The notes under the pieces were generated by a model, which saw nothing but the letters and a program-made list of their open reading frames with translations, did no database searches and was not told the DNA's origin. A DNA stretch of 64,000 nucleotides. It comes from AP-15 sp036404275. Its GTDB lineage: Bacteria > Pseudomonadota > Alphaproteobacteria > ATCC43930 > CGMCC-115725. The position numbers and the translations under genes were made by a program. Where the stretch lies: assembly GCA_036404275.1 (NCBI GenBank), contig DASXAM010000132.1, positions 16,063 through 80,062 of the forward strand, read 5' to 3'. Of this stretch, positions 1 through 8,415 are shown piece by piece (the stretch's first letter is position 1; every line of letters begins with the position of its first letter).

Positions 1-69
1 CGTCGGGTTTTCGTCGTGATTGTGGAACGGCGCGAGAAATATGCCGCTCTTCAGATAGAGATCGTCCAT
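1..69 (-). CDS. LLM-class flavin-dependent monooxygenase, N-terminal fragment
   Basis: Only the first 23 codons lie in the window; the gene continues beyond base 1. The start ATG is at 69-67 and is preceded by a strong GGAGGG ribosome binding site. The visible peptide has the stretch SGIFLAPFHNHDENPT, which resembles the N-terminus of luciferase-like (LLM) flavin oxidoreductases of the limonene-monooxygenase type. It lies about 150 bases downstream of the acyl-CoA ligase on the same strand. The substrate cannot be told from this fragment. Confidence 0.6.
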   Translation of the reverse strand, partial: MDDLYLKSGIFLAPFHNHDENPT

Positions 70-219
70 GCCGAGCCCTCCGGCGGATTGCCTGTTGTGG
101 CGGATCGTCGGTGATCGCATCCGCCGCGGCAAGCGGAATCCCGGCATGGCGGCCGCCCGTGCGTCGCCGTGGACCGGAACACGGACCCGGACGGGCCGAT
201 TTTTCCGCCCGGCGCGTGA

Positions 220-1851
220 TCAGGTCGCGGCCGCCCTCCCGGCGCCGAACATTTCGCGCAGGCGGGTCTTCATGATCTTGCCGGTGGCGGTATGCGGCAT
301 CTCGTCGATATAGACGACGTCATCGGGCAGCATCCATTTCGGGAATTGGCGGGCGAGGAGGGCGATCAACGCGTCGCGCTCGGGACGGCAGCCCGGCCGC
401 GGCATCACGATCAGCAAGGGCCGCTCGCCCCAGCGCGGGTCGGGCACGGCGATGACCGCCGCCTCGGCGACATCGGCATGCGCGACCGCCGCGTTTTCGA
501 GCTCGATCGAGCTGATCCATTCGCCGCCCGATTTGATCACGTCCTTGCGGCGGTCTGTGATCTGCAGATAGCCGTCGGGATCGATGGTCGCGACATCGCC
601 GGTGTGAAACCAGCCATCGGGCTCGACCGCCGCGGCGCTCGCCGCCTCGTCGGCAAAATAGGCAGCGACGATCCAAGGTCCGCGCACGAGCAATTCGCCC
701 ATCGATTTGCCGTCATGCGGCAGGGCCTGGCCGGCATCGTCGACGAGCTTCATCTCGACCCCAAAAACCGGTCGTCCCTGCAGCGATTTGAGGGCGGTTC
801 GGGCGGGCCCGTCGAGGTCCCGGTGCTTCGCCTTGAACGCGGCAGTCGTGCCGAGCGGGCTCATTTCGGTCATGCCCCAGCCCTGGCGCACGTCGATGCC
901 GTGACACGCAAAGGCTTCGATCATCGAGGGCGGCACCGCCGACCCGCCCGATAGCAACCGCTCTAAGCTCGAGCAGCGCTTGCCCGACGCCGAAAGATAG
1001 GCTTCGAAACCGAGCCACACCGTGGGCACGCCGAGGGCATAGGTGACGCGCTCGACCTCGAACAGCTCGTACAGGCTTGCGCCGTCAAGCTGAGGGCCGG
1101 GCAGCACGAGCTTTGCCCCGTTCATCGGCACCGCATAGGGGATGCCCCAGCCGCAGGCGTGAAACAGCGGCACTACCGGACAGACCACGTCGCGGGCCGA
1201 TATCGAGATCGCGTCGGGAAGCGAAATTGCGAATGCGTGCAACAGGGTGGAGCGGTGGCTGTAGAGCGCGCCCTTGGGCCGGCCGGTGGTGCCCGAGGTG
1301 TAGCAAAGCGAGGCGGCGGTGCGCTCGTCAAATTCGGGCCAATCGAATTCCGCCGTCTCGGCGGCGACAAGGGCTTCGTAAGCGGGAAGCAGCGGCAGCT
1401 CCGTTGCCGGATCGGCGTCCGCGGGCGTCAACGGCACGATGCGGCACTCGGCGGGAAAGCGCGGCGCCAACCGCTCGACCAGCGGCAAAAACGTCGTGTC
1501 GACAAACAGGAGCCGGTCGGATGCGTGGTTGACGATGTAAACGATTTGGTCGTCGAAAAGCCGCGGGTTGATCGTGTGGCAGACTGCGCCGATGCCGGAG
1601 ATCGCGTAATAGAGCTCGACATGGCGAAATGTGTTCCAGGCGAGGGTGGCGATTCGGTCGCCGGGCTCGACGCCGAGCCGCAGCAGCGCGCGCGCCAGCT
1701 GTTTCGCGCGCAGTTCGGCGTCCGCGTAGGTGTAGCGGTGGATTGGACCTTCGATGGTCCGCGAGACGATTTCACCGTCGCTGTGACAGGTCGCGGCGTG
1801 GGTCAGGATCGACGAAACCAGGAGCGGCCGCTCCGACATCAGTCCCAGCAT
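220..1851 (-). CDS. AMP-forming fatty-acid/acyl-CoA ligase
   Basis: An ANL-superfamily adenylate-forming enzyme of 543 residues that activates a carboxylic acid with ATP and joins it to CoA. Seen in order: the phosphate-binding loop TSGTTGRPKG about one third into the protein, GWGMTEMSP, the hinge region TGDVATIDPDGYL followed by DRRKDVIKSGGEW, and the C-terminal catalytic lysine in TATGKIMK. Length fits the medium/long-chain FadD-like group. I chose the ATG at 1851 (MLGLMSERPLL) over an in-frame start nine codons upstream because homologues of this type usually begin close to this sequence. Substrate chain length is not determined by sequence alone. Confidence 0.9.
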   Translation of the reverse strand: MLGLMSERPLLVSSILTHAATCHSDGEIVSRTIEGPIHRYTYADAELRAKQLARALLRLGVEPGDRIATLAWNTFRHVELYYAISGIGAVCHTINPRLFDDQIVYIVNHASDRLLFVDTTFLPLVERLAPRFPAECRIVPLTPADADPATELPLLPAYEALVAAETAEFDWPEFDERTAASLCYTSGTTGRPKGALYSHRSTLLHAFAISLPDAISISARDVVCPVVPLFHACGWGIPYAVPMNGAKLVLPGPQLDGASLYELFEVERVTYALGVPTVWLGFEAYLSASGKRCSSLERLLSGGSAVPPSMIEAFACHGIDVRQGWGMTEMSPLGTTAAFKAKHRDLDGPARTALKSLQGRPVFGVEMKLVDDAGQALPHDGKSMGELLVRGPWIVAAYFADEAASAAAVEPDGWFHTGDVATIDPDGYLQITDRRKDVIKSGGEWISSIELENAAVAHADVAEAAVIAVPDPRWGERPLLIVMPRPGCRPERDALIALLARQFPKWMLPDDVVYIDEMPHTATGKIMKTRLREMFGAGRAAAT

Positions 1852-1956
1852 CGCTTCCTCCCGATCGGCCACCCCCACAACCAGTCATAAAATAGAGCGC
1901 GAGCGCCGCATCCCGACAAGGGGAGCGGCAGCCCCGGCCAGATCTGCCGCGCTCTC

Positions 1957-2661
1957 TCAGTAGTGGCGGAAGAGACCGACGAGACGGCCCTGGACCTTGA
2001 CGCGGTCGGGGCCGAAGATTCGCGTCTCGTACGCCTTGTTGGCCGGCTCGAGAGCGATCGAGGCGCCGCGCCGGCGCATCCGCTTCAGCGTCACCTCCTG
2101 GTCGTCGATCAGGGCGACGACGACGGTCCCGTTCTCGGCGGTGTCGCTGCGCTGGATGATGACCGTGTCGCCATCGAGAATCCCGGCGTCGATCATGCTG
2201 TCGCCGGCAACTTCGAGCGCGTAATGCTCGCCGGCGCCGAGTAGGGTCGTCGGCACGCCGATCGTCGTGCTCTGATCGCGCAGCGCTTCGATCGGGGTGC
2301 CGGCGGCGATGCGGCCATAGAGCGGCAAATCGACCGCCTCGACATTGGGCGCCGCTGGAGCGCCCGACAGCGACCCGGAAAAGTCGCCGCGGATCACCGT
2401 CGGCGAGAAACGGCCGGCGCGCTCGGAGGCAGGGCCGACCGCGGTCGATTCGGGCAATTTCAGGACTTCGAGCGCACGGGCGCGATGCGGCAGCCGGCGA
2501 ATAAAACCGCGCTCCTCGAGCCCGCTGACGAGCCGATGAATGCCTGATTTCGATTTGAGGTTAAGCGCGTCCTTCATCTCGTCGAAGGATGGCGAGACGC
2601 CGGTCGCGGTCAGCCTTTGATTAATGAACAGCAGCAGCTCGCGCTGCTTGACGGTCAGCAT
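1957..2661 (-). CDS. lexA: LexA SOS-response repressor/autoprotease
   Basis: Represses DNA-damage genes until RecA-stimulated self-cleavage. The 234-residue protein has the N-terminal winged-helix DNA-binding domain (residues 1-65), an extended linker (about 66-110) and the S24 peptidase domain. The cleavage bond Ala120-Gly121 lies in GRIAAGTP, the catalytic Ser155 in GDSMIDAG and the catalytic Lys193 in TLKRM. It follows moeA on the same strand but has its own upstream region of about 90 bases with one perfect and one near-perfect alphaproteobacterial SOS box, so it is very likely autoregulated. The position next to moeA, moaC and trpC is typical of Alphaproteobacteria. Confidence 0.97.
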   Translation of the reverse strand: MLTVKQRELLLFINQRLTATGVSPSFDEMKDALNLKSKSGIHRLVSGLEERGFIRRLPHRARALEVLKLPESTAVGPASERAGRFSPTVIRGDFSGSLSGAPAAPNVEAVDLPLYGRIAAGTPIEALRDQSTTIGVPTTLLGAGEHYALEVAGDSMIDAGILDGDTVIIQRSDTAENGTVVVALIDDQEVTLKRMRRRGASIALEPANKAYETRIFGPDRVKVQGRLVGLFRHY

Positions 2662-2682
2662 GGGACCCTCATAGTGCAGACA

Positions 2683-2697
2683 GAACGAATCCTAAAC
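2683..2697 (-). promoter_or_regulatory. second, imperfect SOS box upstream of lexA
   Basis: On the minus strand the site reads GTTT AGGATTC GTTC, one mismatch from GTTC-N7-GTTC and in the opposite orientation to the perfect site. It is 22 bases from the lexA start. Two operators would allow cooperative or graded autorepression; this is inference. Confidence 0.55.
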
Positions 2698-2706
2698 GCT
2701 GGATGC

Positions 2707-2721
2707 GTTCTAGTTTAGTTC
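2707..2721 (+). promoter_or_regulatory. SOS box (LexA operator), perfect GTTC-N7-GTTC
   Basis: The plus strand reads GTTC TAGTTTA GTTC, an exact match to the alphaproteobacterial LexA operator GTTC-N7-GTTC. It lies 46 bases upstream of the lexA start codon, between moeA and lexA, where autoregulation would be expected. Confidence 0.85.
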
Positions 2722-2754
2722 GCGAGCCGCGTCAAGTGTCGTTCTTGCGGCGCC

Positions 2755-3969
2755 CTAGACAGGCAGCGCGTCCGCGGGAAAGCGGACGATCGGCACCATC
2801 GTTCCAGCCGCCGCGGCGGCTGCGTGCGGCGGGCGCACGACGAGGCAGTCGGCGGCCGAAAGCGACCGCATCATCGAGCTGTCCTGGACCTCGAACGGGA
2901 ACACCTCCTCGGCGCCGTCCGCGGCGTGGGCAAGCCGCGCGCGCAGGTAATCCTGGCGCCGATCGTTTTTCGACAGGTCGGCGCCGAGCCGCGCCGTCTC
3001 GTTCGGCCCTACCGCCGCCACCAGGCCGCTCATGCGGTCGAGCGCCGGCTTGAGGAACAGGAGCGCGCAGACAAAGGTCGAGACCGGATTGCCAGGCAGG
3101 CCCAGCATCGGCGTCCCTCGGTATCTGCCGACCATCAAGGGCTTCCCCGGCCGCATTGCGATTTGCCAGAAATCGAGCTCGAACCCGTCTTCGGCGAGCG
3201 CTTCGCGCACCAAATCATGCTCGCCGACCGAGGCGCCGCCGGTGGTCACCAACAAATCGACCCCGGCGGTGGCGGCAGCCATCCGGCGCAGCGCCGTCGA
3301 ATCGTCGGGCGCGTTGCCGACCGAAACCGCGACCCCGCCGCAGGCCGTAACAAATGCGACCAGCGCAAGGCTGTTCGAGCTGACGATCTGGTGCGGGCCA
3401 ATCGGGTCGCCCGGCATGACGATCTCGTCGCCGGTCGACAGCACACCGATCCGCGGCCGACGATGGACCATCAGCCACGGCCGGTTCATCGCCGCCAAAA
3501 GGCCGATATCACGCGCCGCGAGCCGCCGGCCGGCATGCAGCAGCACATCGCCTTCAGCGAAATCGAGGCCCTCGTGACGAACATATCGGCCACGCGGCGC
3601 GGCTTCGCGGATCTGGACCCGGTCGCCATCCCGCTCGGCATCCTCCTGGATCACCACCGTGTCGGTGCCGGCCGGCATCGGCGCGCCGGTAAAGATGCGT
3701 GCGGCTTCGCCCGGTCCGACCCGGCCGCCAAACCCGGCCCCGGCCGGCACCTCGGCGACGATGCGCAAGGTTGTCGGGATTTGGCGCAGATCGTCGGCCT
3801 GCACGGCATAGCCGTCCATCGCCGAGGCGGCGAAGGGCGGCTGGGTGCGGCGGGCGGCGACATCCTCGGCGAGCACCCGGCCGAGCGCGTCGGCGAGCGA
3901 GACCTGCTCGGGCGGCAGGATATCGACATGGGCCAGCAGACGCGCGCGGGCTTCCTCAACCGAAATCAC
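2755..3969 (-). CDS. moeA: Molybdopterin molybdenumtransferase MoeA
   Basis: Inserts molybdate into adenylylated molybdopterin in the last step of molybdenum cofactor synthesis. The 404-residue protein shows IGVLSTGDEIV, TTGGASVGEHD, MRPGKPLMVG and GLPGNPVS, all hallmarks of the MoeA catalytic domain, and the N-terminal SAMDGYAV motif. I place the start at the GTG at 3969, where GTGA overlaps the TGA of the upstream trpC-moaC gene and a GGGAGG ribosome site lies in front; an in-frame ATG at 3984 is the alternative. The overlap implies translational coupling to the MoaC domain, so two cofactor steps are coexpressed. Confidence 0.95.
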   Translation of the reverse strand: MISVEEARARLLAHVDILPPEQVSLADALGRVLAEDVAARRTQPPFAASAMDGYAVQADDLRQIPTTLRIVAEVPAGAGFGGRVGPGEAARIFTGAPMPAGTDTVVIQEDAERDGDRVQIREAAPRGRYVRHEGLDFAEGDVLLHAGRRLAARDIGLLAAMNRPWLMVHRRPRIGVLSTGDEIVMPGDPIGPHQIVSSNSLALVAFVTACGGVAVSVGNAPDDSTALRRMAAATAGVDLLVTTGGASVGEHDLVREALAEDGFELDFWQIAMRPGKPLMVGRYRGTPMLGLPGNPVSTFVCALLFLKPALDRMSGLVAAVGPNETARLGADLSKNDRRQDYLRARLAHAADGAEEVFPFEVQDSSMMRSLSAADCLVVRPPHAAAAAAGTMVPIVRFPADALPV

Positions 3970-5231
3970 GGCTTCGCCTCCCAATTTCCTGACTTACCTC
4001 CTGATTTCTTCAGCAGTCGAAGATCGGTTACAACCATGCCGCGATCGATCGCCTTGCACATGTCGTAGATTGTCAGCGCCGCCACCGAAGCCGCTGTCAA
4101 CGCCTCAATTTCGACACCCGTGCGGCCGCGCAAACGGCAGGTGGCGGTGATCTCGACCGCGGTCTTTTCTGGCAAACAGGCGAGCTCGAGCTCGACTGAG
4201 GTCAATGCCAGCGGGTGGCAGAGCGGGATCAGCTCGGCGGTGCGCTTAGCCGCCATGATGCCGGCGAGGCGCGCTACCGCCAGCACGTCGCCCTTGGCGA
4301 CATTGCCCGAACGAATGCGTTCGAGAGTCTCGGGGCGCATCACAACACGCGCACCGGCGACGGCCTCTCGATACGTCTCGTCCTTGGCCGAAACATCGAC
4401 CATATGGGCGCGGCCTTCGGCGTCGAGATGGGTCAGATCGGGCAGCCGCAGCAGGCGCCGGGTCGCGGCGGCGACATCGTTTTCGCGCATCAACGTCTCG
4501 CCGACGAGAAAACAACGTGCGCCGGCGGCGGCCAGGCGGTCGAGATCGTCCGGGCTTCGGATACCGCTTTCGGCGACAACCAGCCGATCGCCGGGCACCC
4601 GCGCCGCCAGCTCTTCCGTCGTGTGAAGATCGACCGCCAAGGTTTTGAGATTACGGTTGTTAATGCCGATGAGCCGGGTCTCGAGCGCCACGGCGCGATC
4701 GAGCTCGGCGGCGTCGTGGACTTCGGTCAAAACATCGAGTCCGAGCTCGGTGGCGGCGACGGCGAGCTCGCGCGCTTCCGGGTCCGACAATGCGGCCATG
4801 ATCAGCAGCACGCAATCTGCCCCAAGGTCGCGGCTTTCGAGGATCTGGTAGGGGTCGAGAATAAAGTCCTTGCGCAGCACAGGCAGCGTGCAGGCGGTGC
4901 GGGCGGCGCGCAGATCGTCGCCGCTGCCCTGGAAGAACGGGGTGTCGGTCAGCACCGAAAGACAGGCCGCACCGCCCGCCAGATAGGCCTGCGCCAATGC
5001 CGGAGGGTCGAAATCGGGACGGATCAGCCCGGCGCTCGGCGACGCTTTCTTAATCTCGGCGATTAGACCGTAGCGCCCCTCGCCGAGCCGGCGCTCGAGC
5101 GCCGCCGCAAACGGCCGCACCGCCGATGCCGCGGCAAGACGCGCCAGCAGCGCCGCCTCGGAGACGACCGCTTTCGCTTGCGCGACATGAGCGCGCTTTT
5201 CCATGCAGATGTGGGTCAGCACATCGTTCAT
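3966..5231 (-). CDS. trpC-moaC: TrpC-MoaC fusion: indole-3-glycerol phosphate synthase + cyclic pyranopterin monophosphate synthase
   Basis: A single uninterrupted 421-codon gene that joins two enzymes usually encoded side by side. Residues 1 to about 262 are TrpC (indole-3-glycerol phosphate synthase, tryptophan pathway), with AEIKKASPSAG, LRKDFILDPYQ, GINNRNLKT, VVAESGI and FLVGETLM. Residues from about 267 are MoaC (second step of molybdenum cofactor synthesis), with HMVDVSAKDETYREA, LIPLCHPLALT, GVEIEALTAAS and YDMCKAIDRGM. There is no linker: the end of TrpC (ATRRLLRL) runs directly into PDLTHLDAEG, near base 4440. Its start overlaps trpD by ATGA and its stop overlaps moeA by GTGA. Either a true fusion or a lost stop codon; each domain looks complete. 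Confidence 0.93.
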   Translation of the reverse strand: MNDVLTHICMEKRAHVAQAKAVVSEAALLARLAAASAVRPFAAALERRLGEGRYGLIAEIKKASPSAGLIRPDFDPPALAQAYLAGGAACLSVLTDTPFFQGSGDDLRAARTACTLPVLRKDFILDPYQILESRDLGADCVLLIMAALSDPEARELAVAATELGLDVLTEVHDAAELDRAVALETRLIGINNRNLKTLAVDLHTTEELAARVPGDRLVVAESGIRSPDDLDRLAAAGARCFLVGETLMRENDVAAATRRLLRLPDLTHLDAEGRAHMVDVSAKDETYREAVAGARVVMRPETLERIRSGNVAKGDVLAVARLAGIMAAKRTAELIPLCHPLALTSVELELACLPEKTAVEITATCRLRGRTGVEIEALTAASVAALTIYDMCKAIDRGMVVTDLRLLKKSGGKSGNWEAKP

Positions 5232-6265
5232 CGCGGCGCTTCCTCGGTCGCCGCGGGTGCGTTGGTGCGCGCGACGAGATCGTCGAGCACTTGTCGCGCC
5301 GCACCCGAATCGATGGTGCGGGCGGCGAGCTCGACCCCGTTGGCGAGACTCGCCGCGCGACCGGCGACGAGGAGTGCGGCGGCGCTGTTCAACAGCACGA
5401 TGTCGCGCAGCGGCCCGCCGGCGCCGCCCAAGAGATCGCGCATCAGCGCAGCGTTGTGCTGCGGCTCGCCGCCGGCGAGGTCACCGAGCCGGGCCTGCGG
5501 CAAGCCGGCATCGGCGGCGGTGATCTCGAAGGTTTCGACCCTGCCGTCTTCGAGCGCCGCGACGGTCGTCGGCCCGGCCGTGCTCAATTCATCGAGGCCG
5601 TCGCCATGCACCACCCAGACCCGCTCGGCGCCCAGCCGGCCCAGCACTTCGGCCATCGGCCGCGCCCATTCGGGGGCGAAGACGCCGACCAGCTGACGCC
5701 GCGCCCCGGCCGGGCTCGACAACGGGCCCAACAGGTTGAAGATCGTCCGGGTGCCAAGATCGACGCGGGTGGGCGCGACATGGCGGGTGGCGCTGTGATG
5801 GCGCGGCGCCATCAGAAAGCCGATGCCGATCTGCCACAAGCAATCGCGCACTACCGTGAAATCGGCGTCAATGTTGACACCGAGCGCGGTCAGCACATCG
5901 GCCGAGCCCGAACGCGAGGAGAGCGCGCGGTTGCCATGCTTGGCGACCGGGACGCCGCAGCCGGCCGCGACCAGCGCCGCCGCGGTCGAAATGTTGAAGC
6001 TGCCGGAGGCGTCGCCGCCGGTGCCGCAGGTGTCGATCGTGCCCGGCGGCGCATCGATTCGCAGGGCTTTGGCCCGCATCGCCCGCGCCGCGCCGGTGAT
6101 CTCGTCGACAGTCTCGCCGCGCACCCGGAGCGCCATCAGAAAACCGCCCATCTGTGAGGGGGTGGCGTCGCCGCTCATGATGATGTCGAACGCCGCCTCG
6201 GCGTCACCCTCGCTGAGGCTCCTGCCCTGGGCAACCTGGGCGATCAGCGCCTTCAGATCGCTGAC
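5228..6265 (-). CDS. trpD: Anthranilate phosphoribosyltransferase TrpD
   Basis: Transfers phosphoribose from PRPP to anthranilate in tryptophan synthesis. Seen: IMSGDATPSQMGGFLMALR near the N-terminus, the PRPP-binding GTGGDASGSFNIST, and KHGNRALSSRSGSADVL. I prefer the GTG at 6265 (MVSDLKALIAQV), preceded by GGAG, because family members begin about here; an upstream in-frame GTG at 6319 would add 18 residues. The stop overlaps the trpC-moaC start by ATGA. No trpG or trpE is found upstream; instead a divergent gene begins 280 bases away. Confidence 0.95.
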   Translation of the reverse strand, partial: VSDLKALIAQVAQGRSLSEGDAEAAFDIIMSGDATPSQMGGFLMALRVRGETVDEITGAARAMRAKALRIDAPPGTIDTCGTGGDASGSFNISTAAALVAAGCGVPVAKHGNRALSSRSGSADVLTALGVNIDADFTVVRDCLWQIGIGFLMAPRHHSATRHVAPTRVDLGTRTIFNLLGPLSSPAGARRQLVGVFAPEWARPMAEVLGRLGAERVWVVHGDGLDELSTAGPTTVAALEDGRVETFEITAADAGLPQARLGDLAGGEPQHNAALMRDLLGGAGGPLRDIVLLNSAAALLVAGRAASLANGVELAARTIDSGAARQVLDDLVARTNAPAATEEAPR

Positions 6266-6543
6266 CACGCGCCCGTTCTCCGCTGATCGATCGCCCGCAT
6301 ATGCTGCGCCCATCCGCACCGGTGCGTAACTATATCAGCCGCCGCTACTCGACGGAAACCGCGCACAGCGAATACCGAGGCGCCTCCTTCCCTCGTTTGA
6401 CGCGTGACGGCCATTCAAGGTAGCGGTGGCTTGGTGGGCCCGACGGCGAGGTTTAGTTGATCCCGAAGTTTTGAGCCGGTGCGAGGCAGGAAACGGCAGG
6501 CGCTCACACTCATCGCGTCGGACGCTCAAAGCGGCACCGGTTT

Positions 6544-7554
6544 TTGCGGGTGTTGCGGCGGCATGCAACAGGCTGTCGGCGTATCGGGCTCGTGCTTCTG
6601 CCGGTGCTTGTTGGCGCGGGGATTTGGCTCGCAATGTCGCCGTGGCGCCACGGCACCGAGCCGGCGCGTCCGGCGGTGCCGCGCGCCGCCCCCGCGGCGA
6701 TCGTCGGCGCAACCCCGCCGCCGCTTGTGAAAAAGCCGGCCGCACCGGCGCAGAAGCCCAAAGAGGAAGCAATGTTGCGGCCGCCGGCGCCATTGCCGGC
6801 GCCGCCGCGCGCCGAGCCCGCCTGGCTGCGATTTGCGGTGCCCGCGGCGCCCACCGATGGTCGGCCGCTCGTTGCCGTGGTGCTCGACGACCTCGGCCTT
6901 GACCGGGTGCGGACCGCGGCGGCGATTCGGCTGCCGCGGCCGCTGACCCTCTCATTCATGACCTATGCCCGCGACCTGCCCGCGCAGACCGAAGCGGCGC
7001 ATCGGGCCGGGCACGAACTGTTGCTGCATGTGCCGATGGAGGCGATCGACCGGCGCGAAGACCCCGGCCCCCATGCGCTCTACACGTCGCTCTCTCAGCA
7101 GGCGATCGTCGACCGGCTGCGCTGGGGGCTCGACCGTTTTTCCGGCTATGTCGGGATCAACAACCATATGGGTAGCCGGTTTACCGCCGATAAGCGGGGG
7201 ATGGCGGCGGTCATTGGCGAGCTGCGAGCACGCGGCCTGGTTTTTCTCGATTCGCGGACGAGCGCGGCGAGCACCGGAATCGCGCTGGCGGCGGCGGACG
7301 GGGTACCACACGCGGCGCGCGATGTGTTTCTCGACGACGACCTCACCCCGGCCGCGATCGCGCGTCAACTGGCCGTCCTCGAGCATGTGGCAAGACGGCG
7401 CGGAAGCGCCATCGCCATCGGCCACGCCCATGATCCGACCTTGGCAGTGCTCGCCGCCTGGTTGCCGACATTGTCGGCGAAAGGGCTGGTGCTCGAGCCG
7501 CTCAGCGCCGTTGTGCGCTACCGAATCATGCGGGCCGACGAGACTGCCCGCTGA
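6544..7554 (+). CDS. Divergent polysaccharide deacetylase (YibQ/DUF610 family)
   Basis: An envelope protein of 336 residues. It has a basic N-terminus, one membrane segment (about residues 14-30), a long proline/alanine-rich linker (about 40-95) that could span peptidoglycan, and a YibQ-type NodB-like domain starting at LVAVVLDDLGLD. Typical family motifs are LLLHVPMEA, GINNHMGSRFT, FLDSRTS and AIGHAHDPT. The Asp pair in VVLDDLG and the His residues match the metal-binding positions of the divergent deacetylase fold. The start is uncertain: TTG at 6544 or GTG at 6550, neither with a clear ribosome site. It is divergent from trpD and convergent with the CoA-ester lyase. Confidence 0.8.
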   Translation: MRVLRRHATGCRRIGLVLLPVLVGAGIWLAMSPWRHGTEPARPAVPRAAPAAIVGATPPPLVKKPAAPAQKPKEEAMLRPPAPLPAPPRAEPAWLRFAVPAAPTDGRPLVAVVLDDLGLDRVRTAAAIRLPRPLTLSFMTYARDLPAQTEAAHRAGHELLLHVPMEAIDRREDPGPHALYTSLSQQAIVDRLRWGLDRFSGYVGINNHMGSRFTADKRGMAAVIGELRARGLVFLDSRTSAASTGIALAAADGVPHAARDVFLDDDLTPAAIARQLAVLEHVARRRGSAIAIGHAHDPTLAVLAAWLPTLSAKGLVLEPLSAVVRYRIMRADETAR

Positions 7555-7557
7555 ACT

Positions 7558-8415
7558 TTATGGCGCGCCGAGCCCGAGGAGGCGGCGGGCGAGCGTCAAA
7601 TGCGGCCGGTCGAGCATCTTGCCATCGAGCGCGATGGTTCCGGCATCGGGATTTGCGGCGAACAGCTCGACCACCTTGCGCGCCCAGGCGCGCTCCGCCT
7701 CGGCGACCGAAAAGGCGGTGTTGATCGCGGCGATTTGCGCCGGATGGATCGCCATCTTGCCGGTAAAGCCGGAGCGACGCGCCGCGGCGCACTCGCTGGC
7801 GAGCCCCTCGGCGTCTCGAAAATCGGTGTAGATCGTATCGATCGGCGCGACCCCGGCCGCCGCGGCAGCGGCGAGGCACAGCGAGCGCGCCAGCAGATAG
7901 ATGTCGTCATAGCTACCGTCGAGCCGCCGGTTGTTGCCGCCGATCGAGGCGGCGAGGTCTTCGGCACCCCAGGTAATGCCGGCGAGCCGCGCGGAGACGC
8001 CGGCATAGCCGCCGAGCGCGAACAGCGCCGTTGGGGTTTCGGTGGCGATCGCGATGATTTGGATGGCGCCCCGCGGCAGCGCCGCAGCGGCCTCGAATGC
8101 GTCGAGGTAGTGGTCGAGCCGGCGCAAATCCTCGGGCACGCATTTCGGCAGCAGGATGCCGTCCGGCCGGACGGGCGCGACGGCGGCGAGATCGTCGAGC
8201 GCGGCATCGCCAGCGAGCGGGTTGATCCGCACCCAGCGGCGGAACGCGGCGGCGCCGGTCGATTCGAGAAAAGCGCGCGCCTGCGCGCGGGCCAGCGGTC
8301 GGTTTTGCGGCACCACCGAATCTTCGAGATCAAGGATCAGCGCGTCGGCGCCCGATTCGGGAGCGCGGGCGAGCTTGCGTTCGCTGTCGGCCGGAACAAA
8401 CAAAAACGAGCGCAT
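7558..8415 (-). CDS. HpcH/HpaI aldolase (CitE-like) CoA-ester lyase
   Basis: A TIM-barrel, divalent-metal C-C lyase of 285 residues acting on CoA esters such as malyl-CoA or citramalyl-CoA. Seen: RSFLFVPADSERK at the N-terminus, DALILDLEDSV, the metal-ligand region TWGAEDLA, and AIHPAQI near the end, all typical of CitE-like lyases. Its ATG follows directly on the TGA of the MaoC gene, so the pair is an operon. A MaoC hydratase plus CitE-like lyase occurs in itaconate/citramalate breakdown and in malyl-CoA pathways; which applies here is not clear. Confidence 0.87.
   Translation of the reverse strand: MRSFLFVPADSERKLARAPESGADALILDLEDSVVPQNRPLARAQARAFLESTGAAAFRRWVRINPLAGDAALDDLAAVAPVRPDGILLPKCVPEDLRRLDHYLDAFEAAAALPRGAIQIIAIATETPTALFALGGYAGVSARLAGITWGAEDLAASIGGNNRRLDGSYDDIYLLARSLCLAAAAAAGVAPIDTIYTDFRDAEGLASECAAARRSGFTGKMAIHPAQIAAINTAFSVAEAERAWARKVVELFAANPDAGTIALDGKMLDRPHLTLARRLLGLGAP

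Noticed and set aside
5228..6544. A trp attenuator or trpG/trpE upstream of trpD
   Set aside because: No Trp-rich leader peptide or anthranilate synthase gene is present between trpD and the divergent deacetylase.
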